From contig NZ_BCUT01000001.1 of the NCBI RefSeq assembly GCF_001591365.1, positions 186,001 through 250,000 of the forward strand: 64,000 nucleotides of DNA, read 5' to 3'. The stretch comes from Variovorax paradoxus NBRC 15149. Its GTDB lineage: Bacteria > Pseudomonadota > Gammaproteobacteria > Burkholderiales > Burkholderiaceae_C. A program made the position numbers and the translations under genes. The notes beneath the pieces were generated by a model that was given only the letters and a program-made list of their open reading frames with translations, searched no databases and was not told where the DNA came from. Shown here in pieces: positions 26,183 through 38,400 of this stretch (positions within the stretch are counted from its first letter, which is position 1; every line of letters begins with the position of its first letter).

Positions 26183-27919
26183 TCAAAAGCTCGCGTTGAG
26201 GTTGAAGCCGAAGGTGGTCTTGGCGGTGCGATAGCCCTCGGGCTTGCGGATGGGCGCCCCCATGAAGAAGTCGTAGCTGAGCTTGCTCCATTGCCCCCGC
26301 ACCCCGAGGACCGCGCCCGCGAGGCTGCGGCCCAGCAGGTCCGCGGTGGAACGCCCGCCGACATGCCCGTAGTCAGCACCGACATACAGCTCCGCCCCGC
26401 TTTGCCCCATGGCCCAGCCAATGTCGTTGCGGATCAGCCAGCCGCGCTCGCCCATCAGGCTGGTCTCGCCATCGAAGCCGCGCACCGTGTAGCGCCCGCC
26501 GATGGCGAAGCGGTCCTGCGGCGTGAGCGGCGTGCGGTTCCACTGCGCGCGCACCAAGCCCGAGTAGCGCAGCTTCTGGTCGCCCAGCTTGAACGGCGCG
26601 TTCAGGCTCACCTCCGCCGTGTACAGCCGCATGCGCGAGCTGCCCTCGCCGAATGCTTCTTCCGGCGCCGCGATCGACCCGAAGCCGCCCGTGCCGTGCT
26701 TGTAGGCGAGCGTGCCCTCCAGGGTGGCCTCGCCGATGAACTCCTTGTGGTTCAGCCCGAGCTCCCAGCCGCCCACCACCCGGTGCTGCACGTCGACCTC
26801 GGTGTCGTCCACGAAGTTGCGCGATTCGCGCCGGAAGCCCTTCAGCGCCAGCGTGGTCTTGCGGCTCTGGTCGCGGTACAGCAGGCGCGAGAGCTTGACC
26901 TCGGCGTTGTTGGTCTTGCCCGCGTAGACATAGTCCTGGTTCAACCCGGCCACGCGCTGGTGGTACTGGCTGTTGGAGGCCGTGAGGCCCAGCATCCAGT
27001 AGCCGTACGGCAGCGAGTAATGCACCGTCTGGCCTTCGGTGCCCTTGGCCGGATCGCTGAAGACGTGGCCGTTGATGTTGTGGTTGGCGCTGACATAGAA
27101 CAGGTCGTTCAGGCCGAACGGGTTGTCCAGCGACAGCGTGGCGCCGGCCTGGTAGCGGCCCGTGGCCTCGGTGCCGCTGTCGTCCAGGCTCAAGGTGAGG
27201 CGCCACTTCTTGGCCTGCACGTACTTGACCACCAGGTCGCTGTCGCCCGGCTTGGCATCGGGGGCGGTCGAGGGCTCGATCTGGATGTCGGCCTCGGCCG
27301 TGGGGGCGCGCTTGAGGTTCTCCAGGCCCTGCTCGATGTCGCGCAGGTTCAGCAGGTCGCCCGGGCGGACGGGAATGGCGGAACCCAGCAAGGCGCCGCT
27401 GCCCAGCAGCGTCGAGGAAGAATCAGGCGTCAGGCGGATGGCCGCGATGCGCCCCGGCACTAGAGACAGGGTCAGGGTGCCGGTGGACAGGTCCTGCGGC
27501 GCAGCCAGCACGCGGGTGGTGACAAAGCCGCGCGCGATGGCCGCCTGCTGGGCACGCGCGAGCACTACGTTCACGCCTGCGGTGCCGAGGCAGCGGCCGA
27601 GGGGTGAATCATCGCCAGCAGGCCCGGAAAGATCAGCAACAGCCCACTGAAAGGCCTCGGCCTGCTCGCCGACCAGCAGCACGCGGTCGATACGAAAGCA
27701 CGGGGCTTCGGTTTCAGGAATGCGCTGGATGGGCGGAGGCGGCGCGGCTTGCAGCCGTTGGTCGACCCTGCGCTCGTTCTGCTCGCGCAGCGCGCGTTCG
27801 CGTTCCTGCTGGCGCTGCTGTTCGACGAAGGGTTGCGGCGTACTGGGGACTTGTGCATGAGCCAACAAGGGGCCGCCCAGGAGCACACCGGCCAGCATGG
27901 CACACGAGTTTGTTTTCAA
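26183..27919 (-). CDS. bcpB: Outer-membrane two-partner secretion transporter (CdiB/BcpB, FhaC/ShlB family)
   Basis: The outer-membrane pore that exports the large effector encoded at 29462-39334. Of 578 residues, the signal peptide is MKTNSCAMLAGVLLGGPLLA. A charged H1-type linker (QQRQQERERALREQNERRVDQRLQ) leads to two POTRA domains (about 70-230; CFRIDRVLLVGEQAEAFQW, GFVTTRVLAAPQDLSTGTLTLSLVPGRI). The 16-strand barrel contains the loop-6 motif GGRYTVRGFDGETSLMGERGW and ends in Phe (FNLNASF), the insertion signal. The start is a TTG at 27919 supported by GAGGGAGAGAA just before it. Gene order A-I-small-B matches the Burkholderia-type CDI class. Confidence 0.93.
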   Translation of the reverse strand: MKTNSCAMLAGVLLGGPLLAHAQVPSTPQPFVEQQRQQERERALREQNERRVDQRLQAAPPPPIQRIPETEAPCFRIDRVLLVGEQAEAFQWAVADLSGPAGDDSPLGRCLGTAGVNVVLARAQQAAIARGFVTTRVLAAPQDLSTGTLTLSLVPGRIAAIRLTPDSSSTLLGSGALLGSAIPVRPGDLLNLRDIEQGLENLKRAPTAEADIQIEPSTAPDAKPGDSDLVVKYVQAKKWRLTLSLDDSGTEATGRYQAGATLSLDNPFGLNDLFYVSANHNINGHVFSDPAKGTEGQTVHYSLPYGYWMLGLTASNSQYHQRVAGLNQDYVYAGKTNNAEVKLSRLLYRDQSRKTTLALKGFRRESRNFVDDTEVDVQHRVVGGWELGLNHKEFIGEATLEGTLAYKHGTGGFGSIAAPEEAFGEGSSRMRLYTAEVSLNAPFKLGDQKLRYSGLVRAQWNRTPLTPQDRFAIGGRYTVRGFDGETSLMGERGWLIRNDIGWAMGQSGAELYVGADYGHVGGRSTADLLGRSLAGAVLGVRGQWSKLSYDFFMGAPIRKPEGYRTAKTTFGFNLNASF

Positions 27920-28041
27920 TTTCTCTCCCTCACTATCTTTTGATCTGCACCATGGGGCGCAGGAACTCTGAAATTCACCAATGCCCTTTGTGCTTGCCTA
28001 TCAGTCACGCAACCCCAGCCACATACCGTCAGGCAAGAAGA

Positions 28042-28269
28042 TCACCACTGTCCCTTGTACTTTCCGGCCAACCACGTGACGACCGTTGCAACAACGGTCA
28101 CGCCGAGAATGACGAGGAGCAGACGGTAAAGCTCAGGTGGACTGACCGGAAAATAAAGCACTCCATGGATTTGCCAACGAATCAAGGGGCCGACAAGCAA
28201 GGCGACCAAGGAAAAACCCAAGCCGATCATGAAGAGAAAGGCCAAGAACAAAGCGTACAGCGCTCTCAA
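28042..28269 (-). CDS. Small two-helix membrane protein in the CDI locus
   Basis: 75 residues (MRALYALFLAFLFMIGLGFSLV...), with two membrane helices at about 3-28 and 45-67. The likely start is a TTG with AAGG seven bases before it, 9 bases after the preceding small gene. It sits between the immunity gene and bcpB, the position of the small bcpO gene in Burkholderia bcpAIOB loci, though BcpO there is often a lipoprotein and this has no lipobox. Function unknown. Confidence 0.55.
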   Translation of the reverse strand: MRALYALFLAFLFMIGLGFSLVALLVGPLIRWQIHGVLYFPVSPPELYRLLLVILGVTVVATVVTWLAGKYKGQW

Positions 28270-28278
28270 AATAATGCC

Positions 28279-28452
28279 TTAACCAAATAGATCGCGAAAT
28301 AAAAACACCGCGATAAACACAAAAACCAAGATCACAAAGATCAGATACGCAATCTTCTGCTTGCGCGGCAATTCTTTGTATATTTGACCTCTTGTTTTTG
28401 TCAGGCCTTCTTTTAACTTTCGTTCAAAGCTGCCCTCTCTTTTGTGCCACAT
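28279..28452 (-). CDS. Very small single-pass membrane protein
   Basis: A 57-residue reading frame: a basic N-terminal half (MWHKREGSFERKLKEGLTK, then QIYKELPRKQKIA) followed by one hydrophobic helix, YLIFVILVFVFIAVFLF, and the end RDLFG. The ATG at 28452 has no strong ribosome site. It ends 9 bases before the next small membrane gene and the two probably form a unit. Basic-then-hydrophobic layout is that of a cytoplasm-facing single-pass protein. Unrecognised; could be an accessory or an Imm-type protein. Confidence 0.4.
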   Translation of the reverse strand: MWHKREGSFERKLKEGLTKTRGQIYKELPRKQKIAYLIFVILVFVFIAVFLFRDLFG

Positions 28453-28868
28453 CAGTGTGTTTGTTCATCTCGGCACATTGCAAACCTGGACTACGGATGC
28501 GACTTCTTCTACCGCAAGCGCCCGTGTCAAACAAGTGTCCGACAAAATCATCGTGTAGTCCCTCACTCAGGCGGGTGTCTTCTTCATCAACCACGTAGAT
28601 TCGTCCCTTTTCAGCAGGCGCCGTACCCCCATCAAGTGCGGTTAGCAGCGTGACAGAAAACCCTCGCAGGCACTCCGAGAGCATTTTTCGACGTTTTCTA
28701 TTGCCATGCCGGAGTTCTCCAGCGCTCGCTGAATCCTTCTATACGGCTTTTTCTCCTCCCCCATTCCAGCTTGGCGCGAGGGTCGTCAATGCAACTGATG
28801 CAATCTGCGTCTAATATTCCATCGCATTGGCGACATCTTCGAAGAAATTAACTTGGTCGCACTCATAG
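28424..28868 (-). pseudogene. Degenerate CDI-accessory gene, remnant R1
   Basis: Across three frames the minus strand preserves pieces of one protein: NFFEDVANAMEY, then LDADCISCIDDPRAKLEWG, then EEKKPYRRIQRALENSGMAIENVEK, then MLSECLRGF. The breaks are a stop and at least two frameshifts. The same ordered blocks recur in remnant R2 at 41464-41730 (DFFEDIEISMEHW; RIDQSHAELEWVEEQEPYRRIQQALENSGVAIEDVAKVFSECL). Being placed just after the immunity gene here and beside broken CDI parts there, it is likely an old immunity gene. Confidence 0.65.
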
Positions 28869-28958
28869 AAACTCTCTCGCAGCCGAACCGAACATGATTT
28901 CAAAGCGTTGAAAAATGAAGGGATAGACACCATGGCGCTCGCTGACAAGCAAAGTGCA

Positions 28959-29465
28959 TCACGCGCCCTCTTTACCCTCGGAGGCATTCAAAATAGCCTC
29001 AAGCCCGGCAACTGCGGATTGGAAAACATCAAGAACAGTATTGAGAGGAAGTATCAACTCGCCAATCGATTTTCCCTCTCCTTCAGAATACAAAATCCTT
29101 TCATCTTTATCGTTCAAGACTTCATAAAACACATCAATCCCCGCATCCAACAAGGACCAAGTCGATACGACGTGTGATCGGCATTCGTCTTCTTCAGTCT
29201 CGGGAAAACTCAAAGCTCTCAGATGTGCGAAAGCATCAGCGGCGCTCCACTCCGAGGAAACCTCTTTCTTTCCTTCCTGCAAAGAGGAAAGGATAGATTT
29301 CATTCTGATCAATTCCGGGCCCAGAGTTGATCGAAAAAATCGCCCCCCGATTATTTGATTCTGCAGAACGAAGCACATGACGCCGTTCTTTATTTTTTTG
29401 GTGGACCAAGCCTCCATAGATTCGATACAAATTCCAAACAACTCCGGATTACCAAAGATCATCAT
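28959..29465 (-). CDS. bcpI: CDI immunity protein (CdiI/BcpI) for the adjacent toxin
   Basis: A 168-residue soluble acidic protein encoded right after the effector; its ATG overlaps the effector's stop (ATGA at 29462-29465), the typical arrangement of a toxin and its cognate immunity gene. The base composition is visibly more AT-rich than the effector body, as usual for exchanged CT/immunity cassettes. Sequence blocks are WSTKKIKNGVMCFVLQNQIIGGRFF, SAADAFAHLRALSFPETEEDECRSH and LILPLNTVLDVFQSAVAGLEAIL. I do not recognise the immunity family; the assignment rests on position. Confidence 0.75.
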   Translation of the reverse strand: MMIFGNPELFGICIESMEAWSTKKIKNGVMCFVLQNQIIGGRFFRSTLGPELIRMKSILSSLQEGKKEVSSEWSAADAFAHLRALSFPETEEDECRSHVVSTWSLLDAGIDVFYEVLNDKDERILYSEGEGKSIGELILPLNTVLDVFQSAVAGLEAILNASEGKEGA

Positions 29466-32400
29466 TTCCCCTTATATCCAAGTGCTCGTCGCACTCTAAT
29501 TGGAATGCTTTCAGGCCGCAAAGGATTACCGCCGTCCGAAGTGCTGCCCGACCAATGATAGACCCCGTTCCCATTGTCAAAAAATCGGTTAATCGCACCG
29601 TCAGCGTCCACACCGTAACGTACGCCATCCCCACCTGGCATAGAGTTGCCGAAAATATCCAGAGAATTTTTTGGCTCCGTACCTGCGACAGATGAGTAGC
29701 CTGGATTTCCTGGCGTGTGCTTGGGGTTGGACTCGACTGTCACGCCGTTAGGTGCGACCACCGGACCAGCAATAGGAAGATTGCTGCCTTGGCTCATGAC
29801 AATGTTCCCTGGAAGGGGACCATTGTTGAGGCTCGAGGTAGATGTGTTACCCGTCGTAGGATTTGACTCGCCATATCCTGGCGTCGCCCCCTGCCCCGGA
29901 AGAGCGGTGCCTGGCGTAGAGGTGCTACTCCCTTCCGCCCCTGAGGGCGTCGGCGTTGTGGTCGGGCCGCCTGGCGAAGGTTGTTGCCCCGCGCCATATC
30001 CATCTGCGCCGACGACAGCGTTCACAGACGTTTGAATCGTCTGGTAGGCGACGAAGAGCATCGACATCCCGGGGTAGCGAGAGATCAACCCCTCGATGCT
30101 CGACAACGACGGCATCGCCGGAGGGACTAGCAAGCCGTTATTCGGATCCGCCTGCAGTCCTCCCGCGACCGCAGCCGACCCCGAAGCGGCCCCTCCTGCG
30201 ATCCCTCCGCCCACACCAGGATTGATCGGCGGGACGAAGAATTGCACGTTCGTGATATTCGGGTCATGGTCTTGCAGCACCCGGTCGCCTGTGACACCTA
30301 TTGAATTCTGGCGCACATACTCTTCCATCCCACTCAGGAAGTTTTGCAGTACTTGCAAATCCGCGCGCTGCTGCTCGGTGAGGGAAGGGTCATTCCGGAG
30401 TTGCGCGATCTCGTTGCGCGTCTGCTGCGCCTGTGTCAGTGGTTGTGAACTTGGGCTGGTGGCCGTGGGCGCAAAAAACGCCTCTAAAGCGTTAAGCGCC
30501 GCATGCACAGCCAACGGACCCAACTGGACCACCTGGCCTGATGCCGTGGAGGTGATCGTCACCTGTGCCCCAATCTCCCGCATGGCTCGGTCCCGATCGG
30601 TCATGCGCAATCCGTTGGTGCTGTCTACTCCGGTTCGTACTCCCGTATTGCCAGCAATCCCCGAAATCCCGCTTTGCGTGAGGCTCGAGCGATTGACATC
30701 ATTGCTCCCGATGCCGACGTTGCCCGAACTCGTCCCCGAGGTGCTAGTGCTGAAGTTGACGCTGTACCCGCTGCCTTGGAAGGTGTCGTGGTTGACCAGA
30801 TCGGTCATCGTCAAACTGCCCGTCGCAAAGCTGTTTCTGCCTGCATTGACCGCCGCATCAGTGCTGCTGATCACACCACCGACAAGATTGGTGTTGCCCG
30901 CCACATGGACGCCGAAGCCGCCGTTACCCGCGAGGAACCCGCTTTGCTGCGTCGCGCTCGCAAAATTCCCGTCGCCGCGCATGTTGTTGGCATAGACACT
31001 CACGCTGCTGTCGCCATAGCAATACCAAGCGCAGATGGTCGCGTTGAAGCCGCCGCCGCTGTTCTGGCTGTGGTAGGTGCTGGTGTCCTGAAGGGTCTCG
31101 ATGTGCAGGTTGCCGCCCACGTCGGCATTGATACGGCTCCCAGAGACCGTGGCGCCCCGCACTCTGGTGTCTCCGCCACTGGTGATATTCACTTGCTGGC
31201 CCGCCTGTATGTTGGTGTTCGTCCATGCGCCATCGGTGCCGTTGTCCCGGCCGCTCTGACGGCCGGCGGCCACCTCGATCGTGAGGCCGTTGCTCTCCCC
31301 GAACGTGAAGCCAACGCCGATGCTGGCGTTGCTACTGTGGCTGGTGGAACTCTGCTCCCTGGAATTGGCCGCCGCCTCGAGCGTGATGTTGTTATCCGCC
31401 GCCAGGTTGACGTTCTTGCCGGCGCTGATCTCGCTGCCGCGCACGAGGATATTGGAGTCTTGCCCGCCACCCGTGGCGGTGATGGTGACATTCCCGCCGG
31501 CCTGCACGCGTGAGCCGGCCGACGTATTGCTGCTTTCCGTCCGTGTGGACTCACTGGAACTGCTGCCCAGGGTGAGGGTGCCCCCCATGCTGACCGCGCC
31601 GTTGGCATTCCCGCTGCCAGTAACCGCAGCTTGGGAGATGTCCTGGTACGCCGAGTAGCCGCTGAGCGCCATGCTGGCGGCGCCCAGCGCCTGCATCCGG
31701 TCGTCCTTGGTGTCGTGCATCGCCTGCGTGGTGTCCTCCAGATTGCGCAGCATGTCGATCAACGGGGCCTTGATCCCCAGTGTGATCCCGCTTTGCGAGA
31801 AGCTCTGCTTGCTGTCGCTGCGGCTGGTCTCGCGGGCTTCCACGATCTGCACGTCGCGCGCCTGGATGTCGACATCGCCGCCCGGGGCGATCACATCGCT
31901 GCCCACCTGCCGGTATTGGTTGCCGGCCGTGATGATGACGTTGCCTGTGATGGCCCCCACCGTGCTGCCCACGGCGGTGCTCTGCTCCCGGCTGCGGCTG
32001 CTGCTCTCCCGCTGCTGGCCCCATGTCCAGCCCGAGCCTGCATCGAACATGCCGCTCTTCGATTCCTCACGCGTGAAGTCACTCGCCTTGTTCTGGGTTG
32101 CGGCTTCTATCGTGACGTTGTTGCCGGCCCAAAGCTCGGTACCCTGGTCGCTCACCACGTTCGAGCCACGGATGCGGATGTCGTGGCCTGCATCCAGCAC
32201 CACGGTCTTGCCGCCCAGGCTGCTGCCGATGACCTGCGTGCCGCTGGAGGTCCCGCGCTGCAGGCTGGTGTCGCTGCCCCAGAAGCTGCTGTCGCTGCGG
32301 TACACCATCTCATTGAGCGCCGATCCGGAGTTGCCCTCGACGATGTTGATATCGCGCTTCGCCGCTACGTTCAACTCTCCGTCCGCGCTGTTGATGGTGC

Positions 32401-35400
32401 CCGCGCGCACGTTGACATCGCGCTGCGCATGCAGGCTGATGTCGCCGCTGGTCTCGATGCGGGTGCCGACCTCTTGCGTACTCGCCTCGGCCCGGAAGTT
32501 GCGCGTATCTCTCCAGGAGGCGTCCTGCCTGGCCGTTGTGACGGTGCCCAGGTTGATGTCGCGGCCCGCGCCGATCTCGGTCGATCCTTCCTTGCCGCTA
32601 TTGGCAACGAGAGCGCCGATCAGGTTGACGTCGCGCCCGGCCGACGCCACCAGCACGCCCTTGGGGTCGCTCACGTAGAGACCCGCCACCCGGTCGACGA
32701 TGGTGGCGCCGCGCAAGCTCACGGCTCCCGGCGTGAGGTCCAGGGCCAGCCCACTGCTGCTGGTCGTGGTGCGCACGTTGATGTCGCGCCCGGCCTCGAT
32801 CTTGAGCTGGCTGGCCGCGTCGATCGTGCCGCCGATGTTGTTCAGGTCGGTCCGGGCCTTGAGGTCGAGGCTGCCGCCGGAGATGCGGCCGTTCAGGTTC
32901 TGGATGTTCTCCGCGGTGATCTTGACGGTCTCGCGCCCGGCGACAGTGCCGCTGTTGACGAGATCGCCATCGAGCTTGAGGTTGACCTGCTTGCCCGCCA
33001 GCAGAGCACCCGAGCCGTCGATGTCGCCGTTCTTCACGCGCACATAGACCTGCGGCACGAGGACGCGCTGGCTGCTGCCGTCGGGCAGCGTGACGGTCTG
33101 GTCCACCAGCCAGACGATGTCACTGGTCAACTGCGCCATCTGGGCGTCGCTGAGCGCGATGCCCGGCCGCAGGCCGTACTGCCGCGCGAAGGTGAGTCCG
33201 GCGTCCATCAGCGCGGTGTACTGGGCCTCGTCGCTGTCGTAGCCGTCCAGATAGCGATAGCCCGTCAGCTGGGCCACCTGCTCGCGGATCAGGCGCTGCT
33301 CGTAGTAGCCGTCGCCCAGGCGCTTGAGCGTGTTGTTGGGGTCCTGCCCCAGGTTGTTCAGCAGGTAGTCGCTGCTGAGCCAGTTGTGCCGGTTCGCAAA
33401 GCGCGGATCGGTCTCGATCAGGTAATGGCTCGAAGCTTCCGGGTGCGTGCGAAACAAGCTGGCGGTGGGCAGCGAGAGGCCCGGCAAGGTGGTGCGCACG
33501 ACCTGTGTCGTTTCCGAACTGGCCGCCAGGTTGACCTCGATGATCGGGTGAACAACGGGGCCTGCTGCGCCGCCCGAGGTCGCACCTGGTCCATTCACCG
33601 GCGTACCGGTCCCGCCGGCGACGCCTGTGGGACCGCCGGCATTGACGCCGCTCGCGCCAGGTACGCCCTGGTTGGTATGGCCCGGGGTCAAGATGCCGGT
33701 GGATCCGCCGCTACCGACCACCAAGACATTGCCCTCCTGCCGTGCCGCCGCCAGGGTCACGGTGATGGGCACGCTGGTGTTGTAGGGCGATATCTGCTCG
33801 CCGTCGCCCAGGCCCGCCTGGAACAGCTGCACCCCGGTGCGCGTCTGCGCCCCAGAGACCTCGACGTTGTTGTTGTCGATCTTTCCGCCGGTGACGGTGA
33901 GCGCGCCACCGGCCAGGATCTGGCTCATGCCGTTGGTGCCGCTGCCCACGGCAATGTCCATCTTGCCGCCGGCGATGATCCGGCCGGGCGACGACGTCTG
34001 CAGCACCGGGGTGGTGGTCGATTCGGTATAGACCCAGGCGTAGTAGGAGCGCGCGTAGTTGTCGTAGACGTCTCGGATGAAAGCTTCGGTCGCGGCGTCG
34101 AGGCGCTGGTGCGCGTCCAAGTACGCGGCGCGCTGAGCGTCATCAGCCGGCGTGTCCGTCGCGGGTGGCGTCACGCCAAAGGCCGCCCAGATCGGGTCGG
34201 TGCGGGCGTACCAGGCGCCCGGCTCGGTGTACGTCTCGGTCTGATCGATGTTGATCTGGCGCGTGCCCGTGAGATCGCGGCTGTTGCGCGGCGGGTTCGC
34301 GTAGTAGGTGCCGTAGCGGGACAGCGGATAGCTGGCCGAGGGCACCAGGATGCCCGAGAACTGGCCGGAGACGGGTCCTGCCGCGTGGCTGACGAAGCTG
34401 GGCCACAGATAGCCCATCAGGTGCTCGAAGTCGACCGAGGGCCCCTGGACCGTCACGAAGACCAATTGGCTCGGGTCGTAGCGTGTCGAGCTGCCGGGCA
34501 GCGCATATTCGGTGTGCTGCTTGCCGTCGGAGGTGGTCTGGGTCGTCCAGGTCACGCCGCCGTTGGTGTTGTTCAGGACATTCGCCTTGATGCCCATGTC
34601 CTGCACGGCCTCGATGGTCGCCGCGTGGTTGTTCAATACGCTGGCTGACTTGCTGGCCTTGCCGTCGACCAGTTCGCCGCCGACGTAGAGATTTCCGGCG
34701 CTGAGGATCAGGGCACCGTCGCGGTTGTTGATGGTCCCGGCGCCGATGTCGAGGCGCTCGCGCGCGGCGATGGTGCCGGCCGAGGCCACACCGTTGATCG
34801 TTTCGGCGCTGTTGTTGAGCGTGCCGGCGCCGATCGCCACCCAGTCGCCATAGATGCGGCCGGTGCCCACGTTGTTCAGCGTGCCGGCGTTGATGCGCGT
34901 GAGGCCGCCGTCGATCACGCCGCGGTTGGTCAGCGTGCCGCTGGCGTTCAGCGTGGTGGTCTTGCCCTGGATGTCGCCGGTGGCCGTGTTGTTGATGTCC
35001 CTGGCGGAGAGCGTCAGGTCGTTGCCCGCGGCCAGCCGGCCGGCGTTGGTGATGTCGCCGGTCGTCGAAACCGTCAGGTTGTGGTTGGCGACGGTCTCGC
35101 TGCCCGCCGCAAAGGTGATGTCCTGGGTGACCGCCAGGCTCATGTCGCCGAGCGAGAGCAGCTTGCCGTCCCAAGTGACCGAGCCCGCGTCGAGGACGAC
35201 GTTCTTGCCGCCGACCAGGGTGCCACCGGTGTTGACCACCGACAGGGTCTTGGCCACGGCGGGGTCCTGGAGAGTGAGCGTGTCGCCGGCGGACACCAGG
35301 CCGGCACTGTTGTCGATCGTTCCGCTGCTCGTCAGGGTGGCGTTCTGGTCGGCACGGATGGCGCCGGAGGCATTGCCGATGGACTGCGCCGTGATGTCGA

Positions 35401-38400
35401 CGTTCTGACCTTCGATGCCCTGCTCTGCCCCTTGGGTGCTGGTGTTGACGACGCTGCCGGCATGGAGCGTGGCCGTCGCCATCGAGCGGATCAGGCCGCC
35501 GGTGTTGGTCAGCGTCCCGGCATTGATGCGGAGGTCGCCGACCGCCAGCGTCTGGCCGCCGGTGTTGTCGTAGGCAGCGCCATGGGTGTCGATCGTGACC
35601 GTGGACTGCCCGAGCACCTGGCCGCCGCCCGTGTTCGTGAAGGCCTGGGTGCTGGCGTCCAGCGCGTTCTTCGCGCCAATGAAGCCGGCGGCGTTGTTGA
35701 GATCGCCCACGTTCGTCAGCGTCAGCGTGTCCGCGCTCGTGATGCCGCCCGGCGCGTCTTCGGGTTTGGAACGATAGCCCTCGGCGTTGGTGTTGGTCAG
35801 TGCCTGGCCATTCGTATCGATGGTCATGGCGCCACCGGACTGGATCAGGCCCGTATCGTTGTTCAGCGCGCCTGAATTCACATGGACGGTGGTGATCGCT
35901 GCCAGCGTACCCTTCGCGCTGTTGTCCAGTGCCTGGCCGCGCGTGTCGACCGACAGGCTGTTGCCAAAGACCTGGCCGCCGGCGTTGTTGAGGCCGCCGT
36001 TCAGCAGCGTGGTCGTGGCGCCGGCTTGCAAGGTGCCGCCCTTGTTCGTCGTCGTGCCGGTGGTCGTGACGCTCAGGTTGCCATTGACGGCGGCCACCGT
36101 CCCGGTGGTGTTGTCCAGCGTGCCGGCCACGAGTGTGGTGCGGCCGTTGGCCGCCAGCGTGCCGCCCACGTTGGTCGCGGCGCCGCCGATGGTGGCGGTC
36201 AGATCGCCGACGGCGGTTGTGCTGCCGGCGTCGTTGTTGAGGCTGGCGGCCGCGATGGTGGTGTTCCCGCCCGCGCCGATCACGCCCTTGTGGCTGTTGT
36301 CGAGCAGGCCGTCCACGATCAGGGCAAGGTCGGAGGTCTCGGCGGCACGGATGGTGCCGCCCTGATTGGTCAGGCTGCCGGCCGCGACAGTCGTGTCGGC
36401 GTTGCTGGCCAGCGTGCCGCCGCTGTTGTCCAGCGCGCCCACCACGGTGATGCTGGTGGCATCGGTGCCGGCCTGCACGATCTGGGCGCCGGCGCGGTTG
36501 CCGAGCGAACCGGCATCGATGCTGATCTGTTGGGCGCTGATCGCGGCCTTGGCGCCGTCCTGGTTGAAGGCGCCCCTCATGGCGACCGTCAGTGCGCCGT
36601 TGGCCGTGATCTGTCCATCGGTGCCGCTGTAGCTGCCGCCCGTGATGGCGAGCTTGCCGGTGCCGGCATGCTCGATTTTGCCGCCGGCGTTGGTGATGGT
36701 CGCACCACCAAGGCTCAGGTCCAGGCCGTTGCTCGCGATACGACCACCATCGTTGTTCAAGGTGCCCGCGACGGCGATAGCGGTGGCGCCCGTGCCGGTC
36801 TGCACGATCTCGCCGCCGTTCGTGTTGGCAAGGTTGGAGACCCGCAGGTCCAGCTGGTTGGCGTTGAGCTTGCCGCCCTGGTTGACCAGGGTCTGGCCGG
36901 GCTGTGCGTTGGCGGTCACGCTCAACGTGCCCGGCGTTGTGATCGTGGCCTGGTTGGTGGTCACATTGCCCCGCGTGGCCGTGACGGCAATGTTCGCCGC
37001 GCTGGTCTGGCTGGCCGACAGATCGACACTCTCGCCCTGCAGCGTCGCATTGCCGGCCGCAAGGTTGGTGCCGTTGGCGACCAAGGCGCCGGTCGTGGTC
37101 ACGACCAGGTCACCCGCTGCGCCAAGCTTGCCGTCGCTCTGGATGCCGGCACCCAGCACGCCGGTGCTGCCGCTTTGCAGGCTGCCTGCGGCGACCGCCG
37201 TGTGCCGCCCGGCCGTGATGCTGCCGTCGTTGGTCATCGCCCCGCCGACCGCGACGGCGGCATCGTTCGCGCCGCGCAGGCTGGCGCCGTCGGCGTTCAG
37301 CAGCGAACCCGCCTGCACGCCCAGGTCGGTGGCGGCGCCGATGCTGCCGCCGCTGCCGTTCTGCAACTGGTTGGCCACGGCCAGCTGCACGCCGGCCTGG
37401 GCCGACTGGATGCTGCCCTGGGTGTTGTCCAGGCTGCCGGCGCCGAGCGCGACGCCCTGGTTGGCCACCAGCTTGCCCGCGGTGTTGTTGAGCGCGCCCG
37501 CCACGTTGGCCGTCAGCGCGCCCGCCGACGAGATGGTGCCGCGCGTGTTGTCGGCCTGGCCGCCCACCGCCAGCGTGGCATCGGTGGCGCTGGTGAGCGT
37601 GCCGCCGACGTTGATGAGGTCGCCGGTGGTGGCGATGTTCAGGCTGCCGGCATTCAGCGTGCCGCCGGTGTTGTCGAAGCGATCGACATTGGCGCTGAAG
37701 CCGTTGCTGACATTGAGCGTGCCGCCGTGGTTGTCGAAGCTCGGCTGGCTCACGGCCATGCTCGCGACGCTCAGGGTGCCGCCGTTGTTGTTGATGTGGG
37801 CGCTTTGCAGGCTGATGGGGCCGCCCGCGTAGATCTTGCCGCCGTCGTTGCGCAGGGTGCCGGCCGCGGTGACGGTGCCGGGCGATGGCGGCACATACGG
37901 TGCCGGTGCGATGGTGCCGCCGGCGCCGGTGCCTGCGGCCGGCGTGCCCGGGCTGGCGGTGCCGCCCGTGCCGGTTCCTGTGCCGCCCGTGCCGCCGCCG
38001 GTGCCAGGGGTGGACGGCGCAGCCGCCACCGGCTCCAGCCCGATGACGCCGCCGCTGGTGTTGCTCAAGGCCGGCGCGCTCAGCCCGAGGCCGGCGCCGC
38101 TGGTCTGGCGCAGGGTGCCGCCGCGGTTGTCGATGTCGCCCTCGGTGCTGGCGAGCTCCAGCCGCGCGCCTTCGAGCGTGCCGCCGGTGCCGTTCAGTGC
38201 ATTGGCCAGGTCACCCTGCGTGGTGATCTTGAGGTTGCCGCCGCTGCTGATGCGGCCGCTGTTGGCGAGGGCCGAGGCCGCGAGGTTCGCATCGGCGGTG
38301 GCCTGGAGCGTGCCGATGTTCTCCAGGCGCCCGGCGCTGGTGACCACCAGTTGGCCCGCGCCCATCAGCGCGGTGGCGCCCGGCACGGCCTGGATGGTGC

